A DNA stretch of 64,000 nucleotides, taken from assembly GCF_001665685.1 (NCBI RefSeq), contig NZ_LZTB01000008.1:57606-121605 (forward strand), read 5' to 3'. Within the stretch, counting starts at the first letter, position 1. Each line of letters opens with the position of its first letter. The notes beneath the pieces are model-generated. The model did no database searches and had not been told where the DNA came from. It saw only the letters and a program-made list of their open reading frames with translations. Positions 39,360 to 48,788 of this stretch are shown one piece after another. This DNA comes from Mycobacterium sp. 852013-50091_SCH5140682 (GTDB lineage Bacteria > Actinomycetota > Actinomycetes > Mycobacteriales > Mycobacteriaceae). The translations under genes were made by a program, and so were the position numbers.

Positions 39360-40484
39360 ATGAAGAAACTCCTTGCTGGACTTGCACTGCTGGTGACCAC
39401 CAGCGTCACAGGATCTTTCGGCATCGTCGGCAGTGCGCGGGCCGACGACGCTCCGGTGCCAAGACCGCCCGTCCCCGGCAATCCCGATCCCGGGACCGCA
39501 TACGCGTTGGGCGGGGCCCACGTTCTCGGAATTCCGTACGACGAGTACATCCGGATGACGGGTGAGCAGTGGTTTCCGGGGATGAAGCGAGTAAAGGTCG
39601 ACTACCCGGCAGGGCAGGTGCAGGGCCACACCCTGGAACGTATTTTCCCGGGGATCGGGCCGATCGGCGAGAAGATCTATCCCGGTCTCGGCCTGGACGG
39701 CCCCAGCATCGGCGAGTCGGTCGATGAGGGCGAGGGCAACCTCGATGCCGCGATCCGCACAGGCGGCAAGGGGACGGCGATGGGGCTGTCCGAGGGCGCG
39801 CTCGTGCTCAACGCCGTGAAGGCGCGACTGGCCAACGATCCGACTGCTCCGCCGCCGGACCAGCTGACCTTTGCTACATTCGGCGACCCGATCGCCAAGC
39901 ATCCGTTCGGTGAGAGTTTCCTGACCCAGAACTTCCCGGTCGGCAGCGTCGTGCCGTTCATGGATTACCGAGTACCGGCTCCCGTGGAGAGTCAGTACCA
40001 CACTGACCAGTTCATCTCGGCGTACGACAGCATCGCCGACTGGCCGGACCGGCCGGACAACTGGATGAGCGTCATCAATGCGATCGCCGGGCTGGCCACC
40101 GGCCACACCGCGATCGCGTTCACGAATCCCAGCAACGTTCCGGCGCAGAACATCAGGACCACGGTCAACTCCAAGGGCGCGACGACCACGACGTACCTGG
40201 TCCCCGAGGAGCATCTGCCCTTGGTGTTGCCCTTCAAGTACCTCGGGTATGACCAGAACACGCTCAACCAGCTGGACAGGATCCTGCAGCCCTTGGTGGA
40301 CGCGGGTTATTCGCGTAACGACGATCCGGCGACCGCGCCGGTCACGGTGGACCCGGTGCACGGCTTCGACCCCGCGAAAGTCACCGCACCGGCCAACCAG
40401 GCCACGTTCGGCGGCGGCGCCGACCCCATGTCGGAGATCGTCAACGGAGCGATGTCCGTGCTGAACCCCAAGAGCGCAGGCTGA
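39360..40484 (+). CDS. Secreted PE-PPE domain alpha/beta hydrolase (TPP acyltransferase)
   Basis: 374-aa exported protein. A signal peptide ([18 protein letters not shown], cut near SARA-DD) is followed by a PE-PPE (PF08237-type) serine-hydrolase domain. The nucleophile motif is GLSEG (GxSxG) near residue 143, after the segment PAGQVQG. No PE or PPE N-terminal domain is present despite the family name. In M. smegmatis the equivalent TPP-locus protein completes TPP outside the inner membrane by moving acyl chains between diacyltrehalose molecules. Start at ATG 39360 fits the signal peptide; GTGGAG upstream is a moderate ribosome site. Confidence 0.9.
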   Translation: MKKLLAGLALLVTTSVTGSFGIVGSARADDAPVPRPPVPGNPDPGTAYALGGAHVLGIPYDEYIRMTGEQWFPGMKRVKVDYPAGQVQGHTLERIFPGIGPIGEKIYPGLGLDGPSIGESVDEGEGNLDAAIRTGGKGTAMGLSEGALVLNAVKARLANDPTAPPPDQLTFATFGDPIAKHPFGESFLTQNFPVGSVVPFMDYRVPAPVESQYHTDQFISAYDSIADWPDRPDNWMSVINAIAGLATGHTAIAFTNPSNVPAQNIRTTVNSKGATTTTYLVPEEHLPLVLPFKYLGYDQNTLNQLDRILQPLVDAGYSRNDDPATAPVTVDPVHGFDPAKVTAPANQATFGGGADPMSEIVNGAMSVLNPKSAG

Positions 40485-40530
40485 CGGCGCTACTGAACCG
40501 ACGGATTCGATTAGTTATGGACGTGATGTG

Positions 40531-42324
40531 ATGTCGACCCAATCATCCATTCTCTCGATGCTGCATGGGCGTGCCAGCCTGCGTCCCGATGATGTGGCCT
40601 TCACGTTCACCGAGTACGGCCACGACCCGGCAGGTGTCGCGCACAGCCTGACATGGGCGCAGCTGTCCCAGCGGACCATCAATGTGGCACGTGAGATTCG
40701 CCTCCACGGCGAGGTCGGTGATCGGGCGGTGATCCTGGCTCCGCAGGGCCTCGAATACATCCTGGCTTTTCTGGGAGCCATGCAGGCAGGCCTCATCGCG
40801 GTGCCGTTGCCGTTGCCGCATCGCGGCTCCAGCCATGACCGCGTGAGTGCCGTCGTTGCCGATACCCACCCCGCGGTGGTTCTCACGACCGCTGCCGTCG
40901 CGCACGATGTCGGCGACTACGTCGATCAATCGGTCATGGAGACCGCACCGAAGATCGTCGCGATCGACGCACTGAACCTCGATGCCGACGGCGAACCGAT
41001 CATCGAGACGGCTGAGTTCCCCAGCACGGCGTACCTGCAGTACAGCTCCGGCTCGACTCGGCTGCCCACCGGCGTGATGATCTCCCATCGCAACCTTCAG
41101 GCGAATTTCGAGCAGCTGATGCGCGGCCTGTTCGCCGACGCGAGCGTCAAGACCTCGAATCTGACGGTTGTCTCGTGGTTGCCCTTCTACCACGACATGG
41201 GGTTGGTGCTGGGCGTGTGCGCACCCATCCTCGGTGGGTATCGCGCGGTCCTGACGAGCCCGGTGGCCTTCTTGGAGAAACCGTCGCGGTGGGTGCGGGC
41301 ACTGGCCGAGAATGACGGTGCTTTTTCCGCCGCACCCAACTTCGCGTTCGACCTGGCCGCCCGCAAGACCAAAGACGCCGACCTCGCCGGACTCGACCTC
41401 GGCGGCGTGCTGGGCATCATCAACGGCGCGGAGCGGGTCGAGCCTGCGACCTTGGAACGCTTTACAGATCGGTTCGCCCACTTCAACTTTCGAGACCACA
41501 TGCTGCGACCTTCGTATGGGCTGGCGGAGGCGACGGTATACGTGACCAGCGGCGTCTGGAACGAGTCGGCGGAGGTCGCCGCGTTCGATGTCGATGAACT
41601 GTCGGCGGGCCGCGTGCGTCGCTGCGGACGCGAGGAGCATGGTGGAGGCTGCGCACCGGAGGAACTGCGCACGGGCCGTGCGGAGGGAACCAGCTCGGCG
41701 CTCGTCAGATACCAGCTGCCGCAGTCACCGGCGCTGCGCATCGTCGACGTCGAGACGCACCGGGAATGCGAGCAGGACGTGGTCGGCGAGATCTGGGTGC
41801 ACGGCGACAACGTCGCGACCGGCTACTGGAACCGGTCTCCCGAGGAACAACGGTGCTTCGGCGCCACCCTCGTCGACCCATCGCCGGGCACGCCTGCCGG
41901 ACCCTGGCTGAAAACCGGTGATCTGGGCTTCGTCTCCGGTGGTGAGCTGTTCATCGTCGGCCGCATCAAGGATCTGCTGATCATCCGCGGCCGCAATCAC
42001 TATCCCGAGGACATCGAGGCGACGGTCCAGCAGATCACCGGTGGTCGCGTTGCGGCGATATCTGTTCCGGTGAACAGCACCGAGAAGCTCGTCACCGTCA
42101 TCGAAGTCAAGAAGCGAGGCGAGTCGACGGTCGAGGCGGGGCAGTGGCTCACCGCAGTCAAGAGTGACGTCACCTCGGCGATCTCCAATGCCCACGGGCT
42201 CAATGTCGGGGATCTCGTCCTGGTCCCGCCGGGATCGATACCCACGACGACCAGCGGCAAGATCAGGCGCGCCGCCTGTGCCGAGCAATACCGGCAGGAC
42301 GAGTTCATCCGCCTGGATGCCTGA
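40531..42324 (+). CDS. fadD23: FadD23-type fatty acyl-AMP ligase
   Basis: 597-aa adenylating enzyme that activates a fatty acid as acyl-AMP and passes it to the PKS. The P-loop is [11 protein letters not shown] near residue 172; [20 protein letters not shown] follows near ~466, and the C-terminal catalytic Lys region is [10 protein letters not shown] near ~575. Compared with FAAL relatives, about 23 extra residues (~364-386, [20 protein letters not shown]) appear before the [12 protein letters not shown] segment; this insert contains a copy of the locus repeat. The frame stays intact, so the enzyme may work. ATG 40531 chosen; GTG 40528 is in frame. In TPP synthesis it supplies the starter to Pks. 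Confidence 0.92.
   Translation: MSTQSSILSMLHGRASLRPDDVAFTFTEYGHDPAGVAHSLTWAQLSQRTINVAREIRLHGEVGDRAVILAPQGLEYILAFLGAMQAGLIAVPLPLPHRGSSHDRVSAVVADTHPAVVLTTAAVAHDVGDYVDQSVMETAPKIVAIDALNLDADGEPIIETAEFPSTAYLQYSSGSTRLPTGVMISHRNLQANFEQLMRGLFADASVKTSNLTVVSWLPFYHDMGLVLGVCAPILGGYRAVLTSPVAFLEKPSRWVRALAENDGAFSAAPNFAFDLAARKTKDADLAGLDLGGVLGIINGAERVEPATLERFTDRFAHFNFRDHMLRPSYGLAEATVYVTSGVWNESAEVAAFDVDELSAGRVRRCGREEHGGGCAPEELRTGRAEGTSSALVRYQLPQSPALRIVDVETHRECEQDVVGEIWVHGDNVATGYWNRSPEEQRCFGATLVDPSPGTPAGPWLKTGDLGFVSGGELFIVGRIKDLLIIRGRNHYPEDIEATVQQITGGRVAAISVPVNSTEKLVTVIEVKKRGESTVEAGQWLTAVKSDVTSAISNAHGLNVGDLVLVPPGSIPTTTSGKIRRAACAEQYRQDEFIRLDA
41623..41639. repeat. Copy of the locus repeat inside fadD23
   Basis: TGCGGACGCGAGGAGCA is identical to bases 36161-36177 and 36188-36204 of the tandem array 5.4 kb away. 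Here it is read in frame and encodes part of an apparent insertion in FadD23. Confidence 0.7.
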
Positions 42325-42340
42325 GCCGGCGAGGGGATCG

Positions 42341-42994
42341 CTACAGCCCGGTGTAGCCGGCGACCAGCAGCACACAGCCGACCGTGCCCAGTAGGGCTGC
42401 GACCTCGAAGCGATGCCGCGCCCGCAGCCAGGCGTGCAGGGTCGACAGGGCTGCCCGAGTGCGGTCAGGGGCGACCAGGTAGCAGATCAGCGGGATCTCG
42501 ACGAGGCCGAACGCCACCACGTTGAACAGCAGCAGAGCGCCGACCTGCGTCGCGGCCGCCGCCCCGGACGCGACGATCAGGGTCAGTGCGGCGAGATAGT
42601 CCACGGATGGCAGCGCGATGCCGAGGCCCGCGACGCCGGCTGTCCACAGTGAATGACCGTTGAGCAGCTGCCGGGTGCGCTGTGCGAGCTGACTTGGTTC
42701 TCGGTCGGCTTTCGGCCCCACCAACCCGGAGCCGACGGCTGCGGCGACCACCAGCACGATCACCCCTGCCACCAGTTGTGCTCTCGGCAGGGTGAAGTGG
42801 GCTGACCCCATGGCCGGCCGCAGGACGAACAGCACCACCACACCGACTGCGGTGCCCATCGCGAAACCACCGCTGAGGAAGGTGAGCAGTTGCAACAGCG
42901 GGCGGGGCCGGTTGAGCATCACGACGGTCATACCGATCCGGAACGGCTCCAGGCTGACGGCGACGGCCATTACCAGCAGCGGCGTGATCCACAT
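42341..42994 (-). CDS. gap: Gap-type integral membrane protein (glycolipid export accessory)
   Basis: 217-aa membrane protein with six hydrophobic segments, starting directly in helix 1 (TPLLVMAVAVSLEPFRIG). The SLEPFRIG and LNRPRPLLQLLTFLSGG segments are typical of the GAP (GPL-addressing protein) family, small proteins needed to bring mycobacterial glycolipids to the surface. It ends 17 bp from the stop of convergent fadD23 and closes the TPP locus. A role in TPP surface display is inferred from position. Confidence 0.85.
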   Translation of the reverse strand: MWITPLLVMAVAVSLEPFRIGMTVVMLNRPRPLLQLLTFLSGGFAMGTAVGVVVLFVLRPAMGSAHFTLPRAQLVAGVIVLVVAAAVGSGLVGPKADREPSQLAQRTRQLLNGHSLWTAGVAGLGIALPSVDYLAALTLIVASGAAAATQVGALLLFNVVAFGLVEIPLICYLVAPDRTRAALSTLHAWLRARHRFEVAALLGTVGCVLLVAGYTGL

Positions 42995-43135
42995 GTCGAC
43001 TGGGTGGTTCTCCGACTATGCGCCCGGACGAACTCGTTCATGCAGCACGGACAGGTTCGACGTGTTGGGCATGGCGTCAGGCTACTCAAACCGGCGCGCG
43101 ACGGCGCGGCCAAGTTCGGTTCACGGCGAGTCTGA

Positions 43136-43663
<528 letters not shown>

Positions 43664-43666
43664 GGT

Positions 43667-43828
43667 TCAGGGTCGCTCGGAAAGTTCCCTGCGGTAGCCG
43701 TCGACGCGCTGCTCCAGTTCGGCGGCGTCGTCGGGGCGGCCTTCCTTGCGGGCCAGTTCCGCGCGGGCCGAAAGCTCGCGGATTGCCGTACGAATGTCGT
43801 TGACGCTGTGGGTGTGTCCCATTGTCAT
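43667..43828 (-). CDS. Small conserved-looking protein (53 aa)
   Basis: A 54-codon frame starts at ATG 43828 (AAAGG 6 bp upstream; a second in-frame ATG at 43822). The product is highly charged and helical: N-terminal MTMGHTHSVND, then IRTAIRELSARAELARKEGR and ELEQRVDGYRRELSERP. It has no membrane segment. Codon use (G/C in nearly every third position) is like real genes here, and the gene fits exactly between its neighbours. Function unknown. It could belong to the sdh transcript, but a 15-bp inverted repeat separates them. Confidence 0.65.
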   Translation of the reverse strand: MTMGHTHSVNDIRTAIRELSARAELARKEGRPDDAAELEQRVDGYRRELSERP

Positions 43829-43871
43829 CGGCTGCCTTTCGTCGCTGATTGGCTGCTTATGCCGAGCCTAC

Positions 43872-43936
43872 GCGTTGATTCTGCGGTGAGGGCAGCCTCT
43901 ACTCGTACTTTCGCGCCTTGTCCGCAGAATCAACGC
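43872..43936. terminator. 15-bp perfect inverted repeat downstream of sdhB
   Basis: GCGTTGATTCTGCGG (43872-43886) and its exact complement (43922-43936) enclose 35 bp. Located 40 bp after the sdhB stop and 44 bp before the small-protein start. The loop is long for an intrinsic terminator; a mobile or dispersed hairpin element is an alternative. Confidence 0.5.
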
Positions 43937-43975
43937 ACCGCCGCTAGCTCTGCTGTTTGCTCTTCGCGCAAGCGC

Positions 43976-44725
43976 TCATCGGCGGAACAGCTTGTTGCCC
44001 AGCCACACGATTGGGTCGTACTTGCGGTCGACGACGCGTTCCTTCATCGGGATCAACGCGTTGTCGGTGATCTTGATGTTCTCGGGGCACACCTCGGTGC
44101 AGCACTTGGTGATGTTGCAGTAGCCCAGCCCGAACTCGTCCTGGGCCATGTCCCGGCGGTCCACGGTGTCCAGTGGGTGCATGTCCAGTTCGGCGATCCG
44201 CATGTGGAACCGGGGACCTGCGAAGTTCTGCTTGTTCTCCTCGTGGTCGCGCACGACGTGACAGACGTTCTGGCACAGGAAGCACTCGATGCACTTGCGG
44301 AATTCCTGGCTGCGGTTCACGTCTTCCTGCTGCATCCGGTACTCCCCGGGCTGCAGGCCTTTCGGCGGGGTGAACGACGGGATCTGGCGGGCCTTCTCAT
44401 AGTTGAACGACACGTCGGTGACCAGGTCGCGCATCACGGGGAAGGTGCGCAGCGGCGTCACCGTGACCGTCTCGGCCGGGTCGAACGTCGACATCCGGGT
44501 CATGCACATGAGCCGCGGGCGCCCGTTGATCTCCGCCGAGCAGGATCCACACTTGCCTGCCTTGCAGTTCCACCGCACGGCCAGATCGGGGGTCTGAGTG
44601 GCCTGCAACCGGTGGATGATGTCGAGCACCACCTCGCCGTCGTTGACCTCGACCGTGTAGTCCTGCAAATCACCGCCCGTGTCATCTCCACGCCAGACGC
44701 GCAGGTTCGCGTTGTAGGCAGCCAT
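43976..44725 (-). CDS. sdhB: Succinate dehydrogenase iron-sulfur subunit (Sdh1 type)
   Basis: 249-aa electron-transfer subunit of membrane succinate dehydrogenase. The [2Fe-2S] ligands are in CKAGKCGSCSAEINGRPRLMC, and the [4Fe-4S]/[3Fe-4S] ligands in CIECFLCQNVCHV and CNITKCCTEVCPEN. It carries electrons from the FAD subunit to the quinone site in the membrane anchor. Last gene of the four-gene operon, one base after the sdhA stop. Matches Rv0247c (Sdh1). Confidence 0.96.
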   Translation of the reverse strand: MAAYNANLRVWRGDDTGGDLQDYTVEVNDGEVVLDIIHRLQATQTPDLAVRWNCKAGKCGSCSAEINGRPRLMCMTRMSTFDPAETVTVTPLRTFPVMRDLVTDVSFNYEKARQIPSFTPPKGLQPGEYRMQQEDVNRSQEFRKCIECFLCQNVCHVVRDHEENKQNFAGPRFHMRIAELDMHPLDTVDRRDMAQDEFGLGYCNITKCCTEVCPENIKITDNALIPMKERVVDRKYDPIVWLGNKLFRR

Positions 44726-44726
44726 T

Positions 44727-46634
44727 TCAGCCCTTCCGATCGGGGTGCTCGGCCAGTTCTTGCTCGGTGTAGTACTTCTCCAGTTCGGACAGTTCGAACG
44801 TGGCCAGCAGGTCTGCCCGCATGGGCAGCTGGGACTCCGGGGTCACCGTCACGTCCGGCACCACCTGGTCGTCGCCGACGGTGCGGCACACCAGCAGGGT
44901 GTTGCGCCAGTTGGCGTCCATCTCCGGGTAGTCGTCGCGGGTGTGCCCACCCCTGCTCTCGGTGCGGGCCAGCGCGGCCTTGGCCACGCACTCGCTGACC
45001 AGCAGCATGTTGCGCATGTCGATGGCCAGGTGCCAGCCCGGGTTGAAGGCGCGGCCGCCCTCGACGGTGACGTTGTGCACGCGGGCCTTGAGCTCGGCGA
45101 GCTTGGCCAGCGCCTCCTCGATCTCGTCGGCCTTGCGGATGATGCCGACGAGATCGTTCATGCACTGCTGCAGCTCAGCGTGCAGGGTGTACGGATTCTC
45201 CGGATTCGCGTGCTTTTCGAACGGGTCCAGTGCCAGCTGGGTGGCCTCGACGATGGCGGCCTCCGATACGGCCGGCCGCTCGGCGAGGGTCTGCACGTAG
45301 TCGGCGGCACCGAGTCCGGCGCGGCGGCCGAACACCAGAAGGTCGCTCAACGAGTTGCCGCCAAGCCGGTTCGAGCCGTGCATGCCGCCCGAACACTCGC
45401 CCGCGGCGAACAGCCCGGGCGTGACGGCCCCGCCGGTGTCGGGGTCGACTTCGATACCGCCCATCACGTAGTGGCAGGTGGGCCCGACCTCCATCTCGTC
45501 CTTGGTGATGTCGACCTCGGCGAGCTCCATGAACTGGTGGTACATCGAGGGCAGCCGCCGCTTGATCTCCTCGGTCGGCATGCGCGAGGCGATGTCGAGG
45601 TACACGCCGCCGTGTGGTGAACCGCGGCCCGCCTTGACCTCGGAGTTGATGGCGCGGGCCACCTCGTCGCGGGGGAGCAGATCAGGCGTGCGGCGCGCGG
45701 AGTCGTTGTCCTTGAGCCATTGGTCGGCTTCTTCTTCGGTTTCGGCGTACTGCCCCTTGAACACCGCGGGGATGTAGTCGAACATGAACCGCTTGCCTTC
45801 GGAGTTCTTCAGCACTCCGCCGTCACCGCGCACGCCTTCGGTGACCAGGATCCCCTTCACCGACAGCGGCCACACCATGCCGGTCGGGTGAAACTGGATG
45901 AACTCCATGTTGATCAGACCGGACCCGGCGCGCAGAGCCAGCGCGTGGCCGTCTCCGGTGTACTCCCACGAGTTCGACGACACCTTGAAGGACTTGCCGA
46001 TGCCGCCGGTGGCCAGCACGATCGCAGGGGCTTCGAACAGCACGAAATTGCCGGTCTCCCGGTAATACCCGAACGCGCCGGCGATCCGATCCCCGTCTTT
46101 GATCAGGTCGGTGATGGCGGTTTCGTGGAACACCCGGATGCGGGCCTCGTAGTCACCGAGTTCGGCTTTGTCCTCCTGCTGCAGCGAGACGATCTTCTGC
46201 TGCAGGGTGCGGATGATCTCCAGCCCGGTGCGGTCGCCGACGTGGGCCAGCCGCGGGTAGGTGTGCCCGCCGAAGTTGCGCTGGCTGATCCGGCCGTCCT
46301 TGGTGCGGTCGAACAACGCGCCGTAGGACTCAAGCTCCCACACACGGTCCGGAGCCTCCTGCGCGTGCAGTTCGGCCATCCGCCAGTTGTTGAGGAACTT
46401 GCCGCCGCGCATGGTGTCCCCGAAGTGCACCTGCCACGAGTCCTTGGTGTTGACGTTGCGCATCGCTGCGGCGCATCCGCCCTCGGCCATCACCGTATGT
46501 GCCTTGCCGAACAGCGATTTGGTCACCACCGCCACCCGCAGACCCCGCTCGCGGGCCTCGATCACGGCACGCAGCCCTGCCCCGCCGGCACCGATCACGA
46601 CTACGTCGTATTGATGCCGTTCCAGTTCAGCCAT
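44727..46634 (-). CDS. sdhA: Succinate dehydrogenase flavoprotein subunit (Sdh1 type)
   Basis: 635-aa FAD subunit that oxidises succinate to fumarate. The Rossmann motif VVVIGAGGAG is at 11-20; His46 in FGKAHTVMAEGG is the residue expected to bind FAD covalently. Also visible are QFHPTGM, the active-site arginine region (HPG-like GGIEVDPDTG and GSNRLGGNSLSDLLVFGRRAG) and the C-terminal capping/helical domain. Order sdhC-sdhA-sdhB with tight spacing matches Rv0249c-Rv0247c. Confidence 0.96.
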   Translation of the reverse strand: MAELERHQYDVVVIGAGGAGLRAVIEARERGLRVAVVTKSLFGKAHTVMAEGGCAAAMRNVNTKDSWQVHFGDTMRGGKFLNNWRMAELHAQEAPDRVWELESYGALFDRTKDGRISQRNFGGHTYPRLAHVGDRTGLEIIRTLQQKIVSLQQEDKAELGDYEARIRVFHETAITDLIKDGDRIAGAFGYYRETGNFVLFEAPAIVLATGGIGKSFKVSSNSWEYTGDGHALALRAGSGLINMEFIQFHPTGMVWPLSVKGILVTEGVRGDGGVLKNSEGKRFMFDYIPAVFKGQYAETEEEADQWLKDNDSARRTPDLLPRDEVARAINSEVKAGRGSPHGGVYLDIASRMPTEEIKRRLPSMYHQFMELAEVDITKDEMEVGPTCHYVMGGIEVDPDTGGAVTPGLFAAGECSGGMHGSNRLGGNSLSDLLVFGRRAGLGAADYVQTLAERPAVSEAAIVEATQLALDPFEKHANPENPYTLHAELQQCMNDLVGIIRKADEIEEALAKLAELKARVHNVTVEGGRAFNPGWHLAIDMRNMLLVSECVAKAALARTESRGGHTRDDYPEMDANWRNTLLVCRTVGDDQVVPDVTVTPESQLPMRADLLATFELSELEKYYTEQELAEHPDRKG

Positions 46635-46672
46635 CTATAACCCCACTACTTTGTTCATTAGGAATTAGGTTG

Positions 46673-47503
46673 TCAGCCAACAAATCTCAGGTCGGAGATG
46701 GTTCCGCTGGCGACCAGCATGATGTAGAAGTCGGTGAGCACCAGGGTGCCGAGGGTGATCCACGCGAACAGCATGTGCCGCGTGTTGAGTTTGGACACCT
46801 GGGTCCAGATCCAGTAGCGGACCGGATGTTTCGAGAAGTGCTTGAGCCGGCCGCCGGTGACGTGCCTGCAGGAGTGGCAGGAGATGGTGTACACCCACAG
46901 CAGGATCACGTTGACGAGCAGGATCACGTTGCCGAGACCGAATCCGAAACCGCTTGCGGTCTTGTCCGAGTGGAAGGCGACGATCGCGTCGTAGGTGTTC
47001 ACCAGTGAGATCAGCACTGCGACGTAGAAGAAGTACCGGTGCGCGTTCTGAACGATCAGCGGAAGTCGCGTCTCTCCGGTGTATTTCGCGTGCGGCTCGG
47101 CCACTGCGCAGGCGGTCGGGGACTGCCAGACCGACCGGTAGTAGGCCTTGCGGTAGTAGTAGCAGGTGAGCCGGAAAGCCAAGAGGAACGGCAGCGAGAT
47201 GAACGCCATCGGGATGAACCACGGTAGGGCCCCCACCCAGTGCCCGAAGTGGCTGGCCCCCGGCGCGCACGCGGTGCTCACGCACGGCGAGTAGAAAGGC
47301 GTCAGGTAGTGGTACTGCGGAACCCAGTAAGCGCTGCCCCAGAACGCCCGGATGGTGGCGTAGATGACGAACGCCGCCAGTCCGAGGTCTGTCAGCAGGG
47401 GCGCCTGCCACCACCGGTCGGTCCGCAGCGTGCGCTCCGGAATCTGGGCGCGCGTGGGGGAGAAGACCCCGGTCGCACGACGGTCATCGGTGGGTGCGCT
47501 CAC
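46673..47503 (-). CDS. sdhC: Succinate dehydrogenase membrane anchor (Sdh1 type)
   Basis: 276-aa membrane anchor holding the quinone site and haem. About five hydrophobic segments are visible, with several histidines near helices (HFGHW, NAHRYFF, CHSCRHV, TRHMLF) as candidate haem ligands. This single longer anchor, rather than separate SdhC/SdhD, is the mycobacterial Sdh1 (Rv0249c) arrangement. 38 bp upstream of sdhA on the same strand. Confidence 0.9.
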   Translation of the reverse strand: MSAPTDDRRATGVFSPTRAQIPERTLRTDRWWQAPLLTDLGLAAFVIYATIRAFWGSAYWVPQYHYLTPFYSPCVSTACAPGASHFGHWVGALPWFIPMAFISLPFLLAFRLTCYYYRKAYYRSVWQSPTACAVAEPHAKYTGETRLPLIVQNAHRYFFYVAVLISLVNTYDAIVAFHSDKTASGFGFGLGNVILLVNVILLWVYTISCHSCRHVTGGRLKHFSKHPVRYWIWTQVSKLNTRHMLFAWITLGTLVLTDFYIMLVASGTISDLRFVG

Positions 47504-47560
47504 GGTTCCCTTTCGTCAGGTTCAGTTGTTGTGTGAGGCATCAGATGCCCCGGCGTCCTG

Positions 47561-47851
47561 CTAACCGCTGACGCCGCCATCGCTGATGTCGCCCCAGAAC
47601 TCCCGGTCGTATTGGGTGTCGGGGATCGCGATCTTCTCGCCGGTGGCCGTCTGCGGCGTGCAGCCGTGGCGCATCGCGAGTTCATCGGCGTCGATGTTCA
47701 GGCGGTCGACGTCGAGGAGGATGCGCTCGACATCATTGGTTATGCGGCGCGTGGCCGGCGAGTCACCGTATTTGGCCGCCAGTGCCGTGACAGAGCGACG
47801 CATATCGCCGATCAACTTGTGCAGTTCGGCGAATTCGGTTGTGGTGGACAT
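47561..47851 (-). CDS. Conserved mycobacterial protein upstream of sdh (Rv0250c-like)
   Basis: 96-aa soluble protein, helical N-terminal two thirds (EFAELHKLIGDMRRSVTALA, RITNDVERILLDVDRLNI) and an acidic aromatic tail (DTQYDREFWGD). No domain of known function recognised. First gene of the sdh1 operon, 57 bp before sdhC; the same position as Rv0250c in M. tuberculosis. Linkage suggests a role in Sdh1 assembly or regulation, but this is inference only. Confidence 0.82.
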   Translation of the reverse strand: MSTTTEFAELHKLIGDMRRSVTALAAKYGDSPATRRITNDVERILLDVDRLNIDADELAMRHGCTPQTATGEKIAIPDTQYDREFWGDISDGGVSG

Positions 47852-47954
47852 GTGACCTCCTTGGGCTGAAGGGTGTCATGAATCACAGTACGACAACCGA
47901 TGCTAGCCACATCACCAGTTGAGAGTGACGCGGGTCACGTTGAGAGTCGGAGGT

Positions 47955-48734
47955 ATGCGGGTGCCCCAACAAGCTCTGCCCCAACAGGTTCTGCAGGACC
48001 GTGCGACGACCCTGCTGGCATTGCACCAGCCGGGCAATCCGGTGGTGCTGCCCACGGTGTGGGACGCCTGGTCGGCGAAGACCGCCGTCGAGGCAGGATT
48101 CGAAGCGCTCACGCTGGGCAGCCATCCGGTGGCCGATTCGGTCGGGAAGGCCGACGGCGAGGGCATGACGTACGACGAGCTGACGGCGCGGGTGGCTCAG
48201 ATCAGTGGCGCGGTCGACGTGCCGATCTCGGTCGACATCGAATCCGGTTACGGCGAGCCGCCGCAGCGGCTCATCGATGGTCTGCTGGCCGCGGGTGCGG
48301 TCGGGCTGAACATCGAGGACACCGTGCACAAGGAGGGCAAACGCCTCCGCAGTCCCGAGGAGCACGCCGCGTTGGTCGGCGAATTGCGCAAGGCGGCTGA
48401 CGCGGCCGGGGTGCACGTCGTGATCAATGCCCGGACCGATCTGTTCCTGCGGGAGGACGGTTCGGAGGCCGATCGCGTCGAACGCGCCGTTGCCCGGCTC
48501 AAGCTGGCCGCAGACGCAGGGGCGGACTGCCTGTATCCGGTGGGGCGCCATGATCCGGAAACCATGCGGCGCTTGACATCTGAGCTGCCTCTGCCGGTGA
48601 ACGCGATCGCGATACCCGAGGCCGACGATCCGACGTCGTTCGGACCGCTCGGGGTTGGCCGGATCAGCTTCGGGCCGTTCCTGCAGCGGGCCCTGACTGG
48701 AACGGTGAACGAGTTGCTGCTCCGCTGGCGCTGA
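47955..48734 (+). CDS. Isocitrate lyase / PEP mutase superfamily protein
   Basis: 259-aa TIM-barrel lyase of the ICL/PEPM superfamily. The Mg-binding region PISVDIESGYG and the LNIEDTVHKEGKRLRSPEEHAALV stretch are characteristic; AGADCLYPVG follows. The KKCGH-type catalytic Cys loop of true isocitrate or 2-methylisocitrate lyase is absent (VHKEGKRL occupies the site), so a carboxyphosphonoenolpyruvate mutase-like or oxaloacetate-type activity is more likely; the substrate is unknown. Start at ATG 47955 with GGAGG just upstream. Divergent from the sdh operon across 103 bp. Confidence 0.85.
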   Translation: MRVPQQALPQQVLQDRATTLLALHQPGNPVVLPTVWDAWSAKTAVEAGFEALTLGSHPVADSVGKADGEGMTYDELTARVAQISGAVDVPISVDIESGYGEPPQRLIDGLLAAGAVGLNIEDTVHKEGKRLRSPEEHAALVGELRKAADAAGVHVVINARTDLFLREDGSEADRVERAVARLKLAADAGADCLYPVGRHDPETMRRLTSELPLPVNAIAIPEADDPTSFGPLGVGRISFGPFLQRALTGTVNELLLRWR

Positions 48735-48756
48735 ACGTTCGCTGTGCGTCCATAAT

Positions 48757-48772
48757 GTGACCAAGGGGTCAC
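48757..48772. promoter_or_regulatory. GTGACC-N4-GGTCAC palindrome before secreted paralogue 1
   Basis: Perfect 6-4-6 inverted repeat preceded by ATAAT. It corresponds in position to the CRP-like site of the paralogue (49406) but has two more bases between the TGTGA and TCAC half-sites, so CRP-type binding may be lost or altered. Confidence 0.5.
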
Positions 48773-48788
48773 GAGAACAGGACGCATC

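Noticed and set aside
43872..43936. Insertion sequence
   Set aside because: The inverted repeats enclose only 35 bp with no transposase and no obvious target duplication; kept as a hairpin or terminator candidate.
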